A DNA stretch of 64,000 nucleotides from Liolophura sinensis (Eukaryota; Mollusca; Polyplacophora; Chitonida; Chitonidae). A program made the translations under genes and the position numbers. The stretch covers positions 9,605,608-9,669,607 of the forward strand of contig NC_088299.1 of NCBI RefSeq assembly GCF_032854445.1, written 5' to 3'. This document shows positions 1-11,560 of this stretch, piece after piece (position 1 is the stretch's first letter; each line of letters begins with the position of its first letter). A model generated the notes under the pieces. It ran no database searches. It was not told where the DNA came from and was given only the letters and a program-made list of their open reading frames with translations.

Positions 1-850
1 AGGGTAAAGGGCCTGGGAATGGTCCCTGAGAGATAGCATTAAGTCTGACAGCAATTAGGCAGAGGTAAATCACAGGTCCTTGACAAAACACCCTTTACAA
101 ATAGAGAGAATCTGAGGAGGGAAATCCTGCTTCAGAAGTGGATGGGGAATTAGGCTGTGATGAGGTTTGAAGGGCTGGTCAGTGTAAAGCTGTGGTTGGG
201 TATAGCGGGAAAGGAAGCAGTGGGTTTTCTGCAGGAATATGCCACTTTAGATCGGTTGTATCTGGGCGGCCAACCGGGATGCCATTACGCGCGGCGATAA
301 GACAAAATAGCTTCTTAACGACTGGATAAAGGGTGTGTGTTTCCAGGCTGATTACAACCAGGGTTAAAGAACACAGGGCGGTTACTATATGCATCAGAGA
401 GAAATGGTAATATTGCCCTCGCCGCCGGCAACGGGGCATAAAATTGATAACCCTTCTGCGACCCTGCAGGAAATTACGGGCTGGCGATACGTGGCCAGCT
501 ACAGGAAGTGTTGGTATTGTGGGTAGTGCTTAATGTGCTGTGACAGCCGCTCAACAGCTAATAACACCTTACTAGTATTGATCGGGAGTGGGCTCTGCCC
601 CATGCTGCCGGCCTTAGCTTCTCCTGTACTGACAAAAGAGAGGCACTGCAGATAGGCTGCCAGCGCATAGCTGATGGCGCTGTAATTGATCACAGGCAAC
701 CCTACTGCATATGCCAACCGGGGCAATTTGACATGGGGTAATTGAAGAGATCAACCCCTGAGACCGGTTGTTGGGGAGTGGACATGGCCAGTGGTCCTGT
801 AATTTTTACCTCAGCTGTGAATCAGCGGTTATTGTCACAATTTTCACCAG
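1..850. other. Segment of unlike composition 5' of the RERE exons, no gene recognised
   Basis: This stretch is visibly richer in G+C than the AT-rich DNA that follows from about 850 on. It has two short minus-strand open frames (179-439, 499-726) separated by stops, which I do not recognise. It lies in what should be an intron of the RERE gene. It could be an old mobile-element insertion, but I see no terminal repeats or known domain. Between 850 and 1560 I see only a short dispersed repeat and AT-rich DNA. Confidence 0.3.
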
Positions 851-1125
851 CCAGCAGAAAGTAAAAATTCACATCCAAAAAGTCATAGGATAACATATTG
901 AAAAAAATATTCAGCGAAAAATACGCGAATAAATGTGAAAATCTGTTCAGAAATCGACATCACTTCCAGATTTTGAAATGTTCATTTCCAAATCATGAAT
1001 TTGTGGTTTCCCTTGCTCTCCAATTTTCATTGAGGTTTTTAGTGACAAACACAAGTGTATAATGCTGGTGTGGCTAAGCCTAACGTTTGTTGAAAACCAC
1101 ATGCACTAGTCTTGATGGCATGTTA

Positions 1126-1215
1126 TACTATATGCGGGGAAAGTTAGTCAGTAACTTGCCAAAGGTTAGTGGTTTATACACCCATAAAACTGACTGCCAC
1201 TGTATAAGCAAAATA
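1126..1215 (+). repeat. Dispersed repeat D1, copy 1
   Basis: It carries the core agtaacttgccaaaggt followed by gtggttta and cacccataaa. The same core occurs at 5515-5590, 9066-9165 (minus) and 9350-9442, so this is a dispersed element, not RERE sequence. Its class is unknown. Confidence 0.5.
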
Positions 1216-1566
1216 TTCTTAAAGATGACTGAAAACAACAATAAAACACATGTACACAAGTTGACCATTGATTGTGTACTTGTATATCTGAAACTAGCTA
1301 CTGCTAACAGGCTTTACGCATCATTGGTGATTTGGTCAGGCTCCTAGTTCTGGGGCAGTTGTTTCTCGTGGGTTCTGCCTGGTTTGTTCCACCAGGACGT
1401 CTGGCTTCCCATTTTTGGAAGCCTGATTTCCTTCACCTGGAAGCCTGGTTTCCTTGTCTGGTTTCCTTCATCTGGAAGCCTGGTTTCTGGGATCTTGACT
1501 CATCATAGTGTTATAAGAGGGGTGTGAAACGCCTATATAACAAATGATCCATCAATCATTTGATAG

Positions 1567-4500
1567 GTTGGAGTTTGAGTTGGAGAGAGACAAGCGAGAA
1601 CGTGATGCCAGGGAGAGAGAACTCAGGGAAAGAGAACTTAGGGAAATTGAACTGCGAGAAAAGATGAAAGCAGAATTAGACATGAAGCCCCCAGGTAATC
1701 ATTTTTCTTTCCCCTCCATACAAAAGAAATTGTATGAGAAATTTTGTTTCATTGATTAAATGCATTATGTTGTTCATTGACTTATTTTTTTTTTTATGTT
1801 GATATAATTTTTGGCCTCAGGTGTGTTAGGGAAGAAGTTGAGTGTAAAGCTTCTGTAATGCAAACTTCACAGTAGACAGAAATCTGTAAGTGTTAAAGTG
1901 TAATATAATTATGATGCACCTGTTAGATAGATAGCATTCAGCAAGAGGTAAATAGCTAAATTTTGCACTGTAATTCTTCAACGTTTTTCCGTGTTTGCAA
2001 AGTGTCTATTCAAGCATATTCTGAAGGCAATATTCTGCATAGACTGATAAGATTGTGTTTTTTGTGTGAAGCCCTGAAATTGACCAACCCATCCAGTTTA
2101 GTTTTGTCTCCAAAATCAAATTAAATGTGGGCATCAACTCCACTGAATGTTGCTATTTCATGTGCAAAAGGTTGAGGTTGAGGGAAGTCAGTGAAGAGAG
2201 GTAAATTGTGAAACATGGCAATCTGTCAAGCTTAACTGGGAATATTGAATCTTAAGATGTTAATAAAGATGTTTCTATCTTTAATCTTTCGTAGGATTTG
2301 AGCGATTGGTGGGCCCAGGAGGTAACCCATTGGATCCTCACTTGTTAGAACTCCAGAGGCGTTACGGCTACCCCATACCTGGGGGAAATGCCCTGGTACC
2401 CACAGGAGCGCATCACATCCCTGGAGTGTACCCACCCACGAGTTTAGCCAGCGACCTTATAGCGCGAGATCGGGAGCGACTAGATCGTCTAGGTGAGACT
2501 GTCGTCTTCGTCTCAGATGTGATGATGTAGAAATTATATGCTGATTAACACATTGAAATAAGAGATTTAATTGTAATACTTCCATAGGTGAAAATAATTC
2601 ATGTCCTCTGAAGGAAGGTTGTTGTTTATTCACTGAAGAATTCGGATATAAATGTATATCTATGATCTACATGTAGGCTGGGCTCTTCCAACACTTCAGC
2701 ACAACTTGTTTGTTGGATTTCTGATCTTCATTCTTGATGACAACATAGGGATGATTCAAACTAGAAATAGCACATTCAGACTGAAAAATTAAGGCTTTCA
2801 AACTCATCCAAAATGAAGGACTATTTTTGTTTTTTCATAATTGTTCAGATGACTATAAGTGCTGATGGAAATTATTTTAATAGTTAAAAAGATGAAATAG
2901 AACAATGAAATTTCGTTCATGCTGAAATGTTCATTTTGGATACTCAAACTTCGACACAGGTTTCGTGTTCGATTCAGGTATTCATTAAATTCTCCCACAT
3001 CATTGAATATTATTATGAAGATTTCAAGAGGTGACCTCAGCCTGATTTTGTTTTGTTTGTTTTCATGACAGATTAAAATTTATTAATTTAGACTTACTGT
3101 GAACTTTTGGGTGCATAATGTCAGACTTCAGCCAGCTCATTATTAAAGTATAAGGGAGGCCACTGAGGGTGGCACCTGACTGATTGCCAGTCAAGGGGAG
3201 AGAACCCAGCCTACAATGTGTTGCGCTGTCTGCTGATCACTCCAGCTGTTTTGTGTCATTGATCATATTAAGTTTGTTGTTTCTAAAAGTTCTAACATTA
3301 AGATGAAATACTTTTGTTTTCTTACTGCTTCGGAGAAAATTTCAACATTGAAACCGGTGTTGCAAGTGATCATGAATGTATTGCGACATCTCCCTGGATG
3401 CAGAGCAAATTTTGCGACAACAGTGTCATCTTTTTTCACCATGTCCTTCACATTTTACACTGTTATATCTAGTGATATCCACACATAATGGACGCCCCCT
3501 TTTGTCAGTCCCACTGGAATGTTAATGGCGAAATGGAAATTCATCCTCCTATTTCAAATAGTATTACACACCATCAATGTTGTAATTTTTTCAAGAAAAA
3601 AAAAAAGGATTTAAGAAATAATCTTTTTTGCAATTTTGTATATGGAGTTTCACAATTCTGTTATATGATCAAAAATTGTTCAAACTGATCTTTTGTAGTC
3701 AAGTTTGAACAGGACGCTGCGAAACCGTTTCAGTAATATATGAATTGCATCTCTGTGTACTTTCCTCTGTATATTTGTTTTTTCTTGCTCCACTATTTGC
3801 TGTTGTGATGTACCCCCACCCAAAGGGACATAACTCTGCACACACATATTGAACAGCCCTTCGGAAAAAATACACAACAGACAACCCCCACCCCCCAACA
3901 TAGACCCTGTTCCCAATGCCCCCCAGTCAGCCAAAGTTGAAATTTTCTGAAAGCAGTAGGAAATCGAAAGTATTAGCTTGAGAATTGGACAAGGCTTAAA
4001 TTTTGTGTTTTATTTGCTAATTGTTACTTCACAGGGACTTTATTGCAACACTGGAAAGTTGTGGATAATTTGTTATTTTTTTTTTGGTTCACTGCTTTTT
4101 CAGTATAGAACCTAAAAAAAAGAAAAGAAAGAGTAAAGTAAAATTGTCCTAAGGGAATATGCAAGTGTTTGAGCTAGAACAGTTATTTCCCCTGTACACT
4201 AGAGGCATTGATGTCAGCAGGGGTGAAACGGTCAAAGACTCTTGTCTACCCTTGTCTAAAAAAATACCCAGCTTAAATTTGTAAATAACAGTGCAAAATT
4301 GCCATTTTAATAGTGTGCAGGGTAAATAATTTTTAATATTGCTGGACAGTAATTGAAAAATTTTGTTCTTGGGGACCTTGCCATATTTTTGCAAAGTTTG
4401 GTTTAAAATATTTGTGTAGGCATGCCCATGGGCCCCCCTATGGCCTGCGAGTCAAGCTTCAACCCCTCCGAACTTATGTCTGCTGAGAGACTTCAGGCTG

Positions 4501-7244
4501 AAAGAATGGCACTGGCTGCGGACCCTATGATGCGATTGCAGATGGCGGCTGCTAACGCCCATGCTCACACACACACCCACGCCCACTCACACACCCACCT
4601 CCATCTCCATCAACAACAAGAGAACCTACCGCCTCTCCACCCGTTTGCGACTCCGCATCTAATGCCTCATTTCTTACCAGGTAAGACTGCGGAGATGGAC
4701 TTTCTCCAAGCCAGTTGAGAGTAATGCACGTTTTTTTTTTTTTCTTTCTTTCTTCAAATTTGCAGATTCTGATCAATTGGCAGGGAGAATGATATACCAA
4801 ATTTACACGCAACGAAACTCAATTGAGCAACACCTGTTGGTCCAAAGAGTAACTAATGCGCAATACCTACGCTCAAAGCATGATACAACTACAGTAGACC
4901 CAAGGCATTTGGCTTATCAGTTTTCTAGTAAGTTGACTAAATGGCTGTCCAACCCAATCACCCTTTGCTTCATCAACGCTCCCTCTTATTGTTTTGGCCT
5001 TTGTTATTCTCTGGGTTTGTTTCAAAGTGGACTGTCGACAGAAGAGCCAGACAGTGAGGTCTTGCTCAAATATGACTACAGTGGACGAATGCTAATACTT
5101 TTACATTCCGTCTGTAGCATGGTTTGTTTATTTATTGGATTCGATCTATTCGAACGTAATCTATTAACCTAGTACAGAAATTGGTTTCACGGTTAGAGAA
5201 AAGTATGCAGAGCGCAGAGAAACACAATATCCATTGGCAGGTACATATACCTGACAAACCTCCCGCTGTTTGACCACAGCCTTGACAGAGAAGAACCAGC
5301 AGAAGCTGGAGTTGAACTCAGTACTTGTTGGTGGCAAACCAAGATATGATACATGCATTAGGGCAGGGTAGACTGAAGAATGTGTGGTTGATGAAAAGAT
5401 AGTCACTGTTTCAAGCTATTTATTGGTTTTGAATTTAACTAAATAAAGCAGGTGAACATATAAACCATACCTGAAGCATATCTGAAACACCACCAGAGGG
5501 TGTATGCCTGTACATCACACACGAAAAAGTTCATAAGTAACTTGCCAAAGATGGGTGGTTTACTCCAGGAACCCTTGTTTCCTCCACCCATAAATCCAAA
5601 GTGAAACATTTTTGACTATGGCGTCAAATAACAATGGGAGAAACATGACCAGAAATACTGTATTTCACCTGAAGTTTGACCTTTAAAAATGCACTTTCAA
5701 AATTACATAGATTCCTTAAGATGACACTGAAGTTTTTCTGATAAAAAATTAATCAAACTTCATCCCCCTCCCCCCAAAAGAGTAATTTTGCCCCAATGGA
5801 TTGATAAACCAATTAGAATCGTGCAAAATGTGTCTTTTGAAAAAAGCTAAACTTTAGGTGAAATACAATAGTTAAAAACCAGCTGGAAAAAAAAACCTGC
5901 TTGGTATTAACTTGGAGAGGACGGTGTCCAAAAGGAGTACTGATCATCTCCTGGCTTTAAAATGAACCCAGATTGACCAAATTTTCACCTGCCTATGGAT
6001 GTTTTGTTGTTTTGGGGGTTTTTTGTCCTTTATAGAAAGGAATTTTTTTTGTTTTTTTTTTTGTTGGGTATTATTTGATTGAGTTGATTTAGAGTACCTA
6101 TCTTGCTTGGCTGATTAATTTTTCACATCATGATATTTTGAATCATTTTCCTTGAATTCTTTCAATTTATAGTCGATAAATGTTGCCAAGTGTACTTTTT
6201 TTTTTTTTCAATGCGTGATAAATTTAAGCCCAAAACATTTAAGTCCGCATGGTTATGTTTTTTTCGACATCTTCCAAAGCCTCTTTTTCATGGTAATCTT
6301 TCTCCCCATTTGGATAAGTCACATGACCTGTACATGTAAGTATAATCACAGGATGTGACTCAGTGTAAAGTATAGTACATGAATTTGATCGTTTTGTTTT
6401 TTGGGGGGTTTTTTTTGTCTTTTAAGTTTTGTTATTTTCTGTGTGACCAATGAAATGTTTCAACGATAATCCCTTTTCACTGGATACCATTGATAAGCAG
6501 GAGGCCATGTTTTTAGTTTAATTTGTGAGATGTAGACCTGTATGATATCTAATCACTTTTCAAGTGTCTCTTTACAAAATACTTCTCGAGTTAATACGGT
6601 AAAAAATATAGCATGAGTAATGAGTATGTTTCTAAAATCTTCTACATTTTAACCTATTGATAAACGAATGTTATTGTGCTCGGCCCAGTGTCTTTTATCA
6701 CAGGTGATGAATGTGTCAAACTTGAAGATATTCTGCCTTTGTCTTTTAGGAGCTGACCCAATGGCTGGAATACCCCCGGGAGCTTCTGCTGGCCCCACCA
6801 GTGCAGGACATTTGCCAGGGATTCATCCATCCCTATCCCAGCATCCCCTACTGGCAGGGAGAGAAAGAGAGATGGTCCATCCAGATATACTGGCCAGAGC
6901 ACAGTATGCTGACCCAGCTTTAGCTCATCATGTAAGCTATTAAACCCCTTGGCTTTTTATGCTCATGTGTATAAAGGTATACTTGGAAATTGTTTCAAAT
7001 CAAATTGTTTAGTTTAGACCAAATCAAGTTTAGGCCACATTGAAGAAAGCTGATTTTTATTAACTATAAACCAGTCATGTTCTGGATGTCATGTTGATTT
7101 TTTGTTTATTTATTTTTTTTATTTTTTATTTTTTTTTATTTTTTCGGTTTTCAACAGTTATCAGCCCAGGCTCACCACGATGCTTTACAGCGGATCGCTC
7201 TAGAACGAGAGCGTTACGGAACCCCGGGCCACATGCCTCACTAG
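1567..7244 (+). CDS. RERE: RERE / atrophin, C-terminal part (last five coding exons)
   Basis: Atrophin-family proteins are nuclear transcriptional co-regulators. I see coding exons 1567-1694, 2295-2492, 4420-4680, 6750-6931 and 7158-7244 (stop TAG 7242-7244), all with AG/GT borders and compatible phases (phase 1 at the first three junctions, phase 0 at the last). Exon 1 encodes the charged RE-rich helix (RERELREREL, then KMKAELDMKPP). Exon 2 has GFERLVGPGGNPLDPH and a tail rich in RDRERLDRL. Exon 3 has SAERLQAERMA, then the alternating histidine tract HAHTHTHAHSHTHLHLHQQQ, a hallmark of RERE C-termini. Exons 4-5 end in ERERYGTPGHMPH. The N-terminal BAH, ELM2, SANT and GATA regions lie upstream of the window. 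The end is shorter than in vertebrate RERE. The introns hold only AT-rich DNA and dispersed repeats. Confidence 0.93.
4766..5172 (+). CDS. Possible alternative terminal exon of RERE
   Basis: Directly after the exon ending at 4680 lies a T/C-rich tract and a tgcag acceptor (4761-4765), then an open frame of about 135 codons that is in the correct phase (1) to continue RERE. It starts SDQLAGRMIYQ, has two hydrophobic stretches near its end, and stops at 5170-5172. An AATAAA lies at 5442-5447. A splice to it would remove the last two canonical exons. Against it: no recognisable domain, a downstream part that looks repeat-like, and the frame could be chance. Transcript data would decide. Confidence 0.25.
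5500..5590 (+). repeat. Dispersed repeat D1, copy 2
   Basis: It has the core agtaacttgccaaagatggg, then tggttta and tcctccacccataaa, as at 1126, 9066 and 9350. It lies in the fourth RERE intron. The rest of this intron (5600-6740) is AT-rich with several poly-T runs and no gene. Confidence 0.55.
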
Positions 7245-7322
7245 CCTGAGCGCCTGTACATAGGAACACTTGTATATAGTCTATTTATTGGAGACAGGCT
7301 TGAAAAGACTTTCTAAGTGATG

Positions 7323-7328
7323 AATAAA
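7323..7328 (+). promoter_or_regulatory. Probable RERE poly(A) signal
   Basis: AATAAA lies 79 bases after the RERE stop codon. It is the first canonical signal in the 3' UTR; a longer UTR using later AATAAA hexamers (about 8200 and 8915) cannot be excluded. Confidence 0.5.
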
Positions 7329-7349
7329 TGTTTGGAGATACATGTGGAG

Positions 7350-9060
7350 TATTCTTCTTGTATCTGGTGGTGGCAAAATGTCACAAGTCTCCTCGCTCCT
7401 GATTTTCACCAAATGACACCTGATGATTATTATTTTGTGGTGTGACATTGCGATCTTGTGAGGACCACAGGCTCCACTCTCGTGATACGTGGTACTGCTC
7501 AGAATCTGGAAGAAAGGAAGGAAGGAAAATTCAGATTCATGGCCATTAGATTAGGCTACAGTTTACTGGGATCATTGTTACATGGGATAAAATTCCTGAT
7601 AATGGGCAGCACAAAGAAACTTTCTGAAAACTGGCTTTAATCAGTCACAGTTTTTGCGGTATTCAACATTTTTGTTCCAGATGCTGTGGAGACTATGTTC
7701 TTATTTCATATCACTCTCTCTCTCCCCCCACCCAAACATCTCCACCCTATCCACCTCTACCACCTCTCCCTCACTTCAACATTTATCATTCTTGACCTTA
7801 GCAAGCTATTTCTAAGTTTGTTAATGTTCGCCCTTGATACTTTGAGAGTTTTGAAGGATAAGCACACAGCAGTTTAACTGGAGCTTCCTTTGTTAAAATG
7901 GTGTATGTATCAAAAACAGCAAGATTTGGTGTAGCATCTGTGACAGTACTGTGGGGTTTTCTTTTCTATGCATAATGTAATTTAAACCAGAATAATTTAT
8001 TAAAAAGCATTTTGTCTATCAGATACAAGTGAATGTTTGAGACTGTTTTTTTTCTGTCAAATGGTATCATCTTTATAAAGCAATGGATAAAATGGGACAA
8101 AACTGTTTATCATGGAAAAAGCAGTCGTGCATGCCAAGGGGTTCGAGTCTGTTGTGTTGGCTGTATTGTGATCAACATTGAATCTAACATTCACCTAAAT
8201 AAAATGACATATAGAAATAACATAAGCAAGCAGAAAAGATCAGTTCGAAAATGTCTGGTAAAGTACATCATTGTGTTTTTATAAATCAAAATTTAACTTA
8301 AAATTTTCGAGCTTTTGTCAACCAATACGCGCAGCTTGTCTTCTTCCCTGAAAATAATTTTGAAAATCAAAAGAACCCTCTTTTAACAATTTAAGAAAAA
8401 TGTACAGAGTTACATCTTACGAGTTGCACAGAAATAGAAACATTTTCAATAGATCTTGGAGAAAGGGGCTGGGGTAGGGGATGTGAAGACAAGGTTGAAG
8501 TGGAAATCAGTGTCGGATGAAAATAACAAGGGTTGTGGTATCGGTCAGTTTTCTCGCCCTACATGCTGTTTGATTAGGGCATATACTCTTGATCAATGAA
8601 GTTTGACCCCTTAATATGGCAAGTTGAAATGTCAACAATTGATGAACTACAGCTATGCAAAAATCAAGAATGCAGTTCTCGTAAGGGAAACGTGAGATTT
8701 CTGAGATCCTCAGTAAGGACACTGCAAATAGGTGTAATATTCACAGTGGTCCTCGCATTTGAAGAATTCTGGCTTGAGTTTTCACTGTACAGAAGATATA
8801 GTGCTACATTGTATATATAAGAGCAAGTAACGTTGGTGTAAACAGTTCATGATGTACAAAAAAAATGCGTGACATGAGATGTATATGTCATTTTATTTCA
8901 TATTATTTGAATTAAATAAATTCAAATGTAGGAACATGTTGAAATACTTGTAATCAAGACTTTTTCTTTTCTTCAACTGAAATTTGCAATGAAGTAACGT
9001 TTGTTCGGTCATGTTTTATTCTTCTAATATTAATTTGATAGTTGTTTAATGTCATTCTCA
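7350..9060. other. AT-rich DNA after RERE, no gene seen
   Basis: I find only short chance open frames here. It may be a long RERE 3' UTR followed by intergenic DNA. No domain, RNA or element is recognised. Confidence 0.4.
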
Positions 9061-9064
9061 CGAG

Positions 9065-9165
9065 CTTTTCACTTGTTTATGGGTGGAGAAAACTGAGTTG
9101 CAGGGGGTAAACCACCGACCTTTGGCAAGTTGCTGCCTGACTTCACCAAGTGTGACATACGTGAT
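9065..9165 (-). repeat. Dispersed repeat D1, copy 3
   Basis: Read on the minus strand it gives gcaacttgccaaaggtcggt, ggtttacccc and tctccacccataaa, matching the other D1 copies. Confidence 0.6.
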
Positions 9166-9349
9166 TAACACTCTTGCAGTAGTCTCCAGTCGCAAGGACA
9201 CGGGAGATGTGAGTTCAAGCCTGGACCAACCACAGAGATTTTTATGGATTCTCCCGCGCTCACAGACATTGTTTGTCGGTCTTAGGGCTAATTAAGAGGT
9301 CGACGACGCTCGTGTAATTGACTTGCATTGTTCGTCGTTGTACAGGGTG

Positions 9350-9442
9350 CGCATGTCTTACTAAAGTTTGTTAGTAACTTGGGAAAGATCGGTGCATGGT
9401 AATTTACGATTGCCTTACGATTTCCTCAACCCATAAACCAGC
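9350..9442 (+). repeat. Dispersed repeat D1, copy 4
   Basis: A diverged copy with gttagtaacttgggaaag and cctcaacccataaa. With the inverted copy at 9065 it forms a pair about 200 bases apart. Confidence 0.5.
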
Positions 9443-9576
9443 CCATCATCTTTTAAGTGAAAATTTGTTGAAATATATCAATAAATCAACCGCATCGGCA
9501 AATTGGCAATAAGCTGGGGATGTGTGAAGAAGGATTTTCAAACAGACCACTCGCTAAATTAATAAAATATAGCAAA

Positions 9577-9731
9577 TCTGCGGATAGTCGTGGGTTCCAT
9601 CCCCACCCCCCCCCCCCCCCCACCCCCGGGCTCTTCCCGGTTTCCTCCCACCATAATGCTGGCTGCCGTGGGATAAGTGAAATATTCTTGAGTACGGCTT
9701 AAAACACCAATCAAATAACCAAATAAATAAA
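9577..9731 (+). mobile_element. SINE-A, 3' part
   Basis: It has the family's 3' half: ggtttcctcccaccataatg, then gtgaaatattcttgagtacg and an aaataaa tail. The usual cccgggctctgccc stretch is replaced by a run of about 15 C (from 9606). The tRNA-like head is missing. Confidence 0.75.
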
Positions 9732-9875
9732 AGATAGCATGTCAAAAATTTGACGGAACGACCAACTTCAAGAAGGAAATTGCGCTTCCATTTCATGGGA
9801 AATTCAAAAGAAACCAAAAAAAAAATACTACAGCTGAAGAAATGTCCGTGCGTTTCAAGCGAATACCAAGAGTAT

Positions 9876-10086
9876 TTCTTTATTTCCATTGGTGTTTTAC
9901 GCCGTACTCAAGAATATTTCACTTAAACGACGGCGGCCAGCGTTATGGTGGGAGGAAACCGGGCAGAACCTGTGGGAAACCCACGACCATTCATAGGTTA
10001 CTGACAGATCTTCCTACGTTTAGCCGTAGAGGTTTCTGGGTCATTGCGCCGCCCTGGCAGCTAGCCACCTTGGCCATGGAGGCCCC
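9876..10086 (-). mobile_element. SINE-A, nearly complete, degraded head
   Basis: In + orientation it reads tail first (attggtgttttacgccgtac), then the middle, ending at a diverged tRNA-like head (catggaggcccc). A 160-codon plus-strand open frame that spans it is a by-product of the repeat. Confidence 0.8.
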
Positions 10087-10487
10087 AAAATTGTGCATTG
10101 GTTCAGCGTACAAAAGGGAAACTGCACTAGCTATAAGGGTTAGGGAATTGTCAGAACTTCCAAATATCCAGGAAATGTTGGAATGTGTTATGCATACAGC
10201 TGAAGAGAACTATCGTGGACGTTTTAACAAAGTTACAAATAGTGTGCAAGATAGCATTTTATACCAAAGGGCCTTGCGCATTGCGTATATCTTGTCTGGT
10301 AGCATTTGTTTGATCATTTGTAAAATGTAATGTAAATGCAATGTAAAATTTATCCTACCTCACAGTTTACTGATTCAAAAACTAGTATGTCCAGGAAACT
10401 CCATCACCACTGTTTCTAAAATTATACAATGACTCTATCACTGTTGTTGGCAAACACGGTCATGGCGTTCAGAATCTCTTGACGATT

Positions 10488-10803
10488 TGAGTGAGTGCTT
10501 GGGGTTTAATGTCGTACTTAACAATTTTGCAGTCATACGACGACGAAGGAGCCCTCATAAGTGCATGTAATATGCCTCCTTGATGCAGGGCGAATTTCTA
10601 CCGCTCATTTATCTAGTGTTGCTTCACTGAGACGACTTACCGAAGGCAAGTAAGCTGCCCCGCCCGATTATACTGATACGCGTCAATCTTCATGCTGGAC
10701 ACAAACTTCCTCTTTTAAAGTCTTAGGCATGACCCAACCCAGGATTGACCTTGGATCTACCGTCCCCGAAGCGGACGCTCTACCACCTGAGCTATCGGGG
10801 CCG
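10488..10803 (-). mobile_element. SINE-B, full length
   Basis: Read on minus, it begins with a tRNA-like head (ccccgatagctcaggtggta, an A-box-like run, then gacggtagatcc). It continues through the ggcggggc-rich body and ends in cgacgttaaaccccaagcac-type sequence with an actc tail. This copy defines the family; others are at 18729, 27276, 37562, 47848 and 57851. Confidence 0.85.
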
Positions 10804-11068
10804 GTTCTCTTGACAATTTGTGTCTTAGCTGCATCTAATTCAGCTTCACCCAGAGGTAGGGGCAGTTTAAGCGTTCATGTTTAAGACATTGACGTGATGC
10901 CGTTATGTACAAGTGCAACCAAAGTGCGCCTGAGATAACTATATTTTGTATTTGACCTGGAAATTGTACACGAACTTTTGAGTTTGAATTCTGAACTGGA
11001 TTTCAAGCCTAGAAAATCGCCGACTCTCTTACATGCTACCAGCTTCATTTACTACATATTTCTGTAGT

Positions 11069-11187
11069 GGGCCTCCGTGGCTCAGTTGGTTAGTGCGCTA
11101 GCGCAGCGTAATGACCCCGAAGGCTCTCAGCAATGCGGTTGCTGTGAGTTCAAGTCCAGATTCATGCTGACTTTCTCTCCGGCTCCC
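11069..11187 (+). mobile_element. SINE-A head fragment
   Basis: It keeps the tRNA-like head: ggcctccgtggctcagttgg with ttagtgcgctagcgcag (A-box region) and gtgagttcaagtcc (B-box region). The body is cut off at the tctccggc motif. The next 50 bases (from 11188) recur at 11325-11372 as a direct repeat (aaattcagttttatt). Confidence 0.75.
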
Positions 11188-11460
11188 CAAATTCAGTTTT
11201 ATTGAACCTAACGCCTATAAGGCTGACACTAAAGGTGGGGTAGAGGTAGACTACCTGACCTCAAAAATACTTGCAGCCAATGGTGGGTGGGGCGGTGGGT
11301 GATTGAGGCCCTTTTTAATTATCCCCAAATTCAGTTTTATTTAACCTAACGCCTTTAAAGCTGACACTAAGGTGTTAGTAAGGAAAGTCATAATAATTAT
11401 GAGTCTGCAACTTCAGACAAAATTTTGTGGTGGAAAAGGCAAAGGTTAATTAGCGTTAAA

Positions 11461-11560
11461 TGAGACCTCCGTGGCCGAATGGCTTAACACGCCAGCATGG
11501 TGTAATGACCCAAATGCCTCTCACCAATGCGGTCGCTGTGAGCTCAAATCAGCATGACAC
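11461..11560 (+). mobile_element. SINE-A head fragment fused to a gypsy remnant
   Basis: The diverged head gacctccgtggccgaatggc and gtgagctcaaatc runs straight into gypsy protease sequence. The open frame starting at 11460 therefore begins in SINE sequence, and its first 35 or so codons are not gypsy. Confidence 0.7.

Noticed and set aside
9842-10330. 162-codon plus-strand open frame
   Set aside because: Its first half is a SINE-A read backwards; the rest has no recognisable domain.
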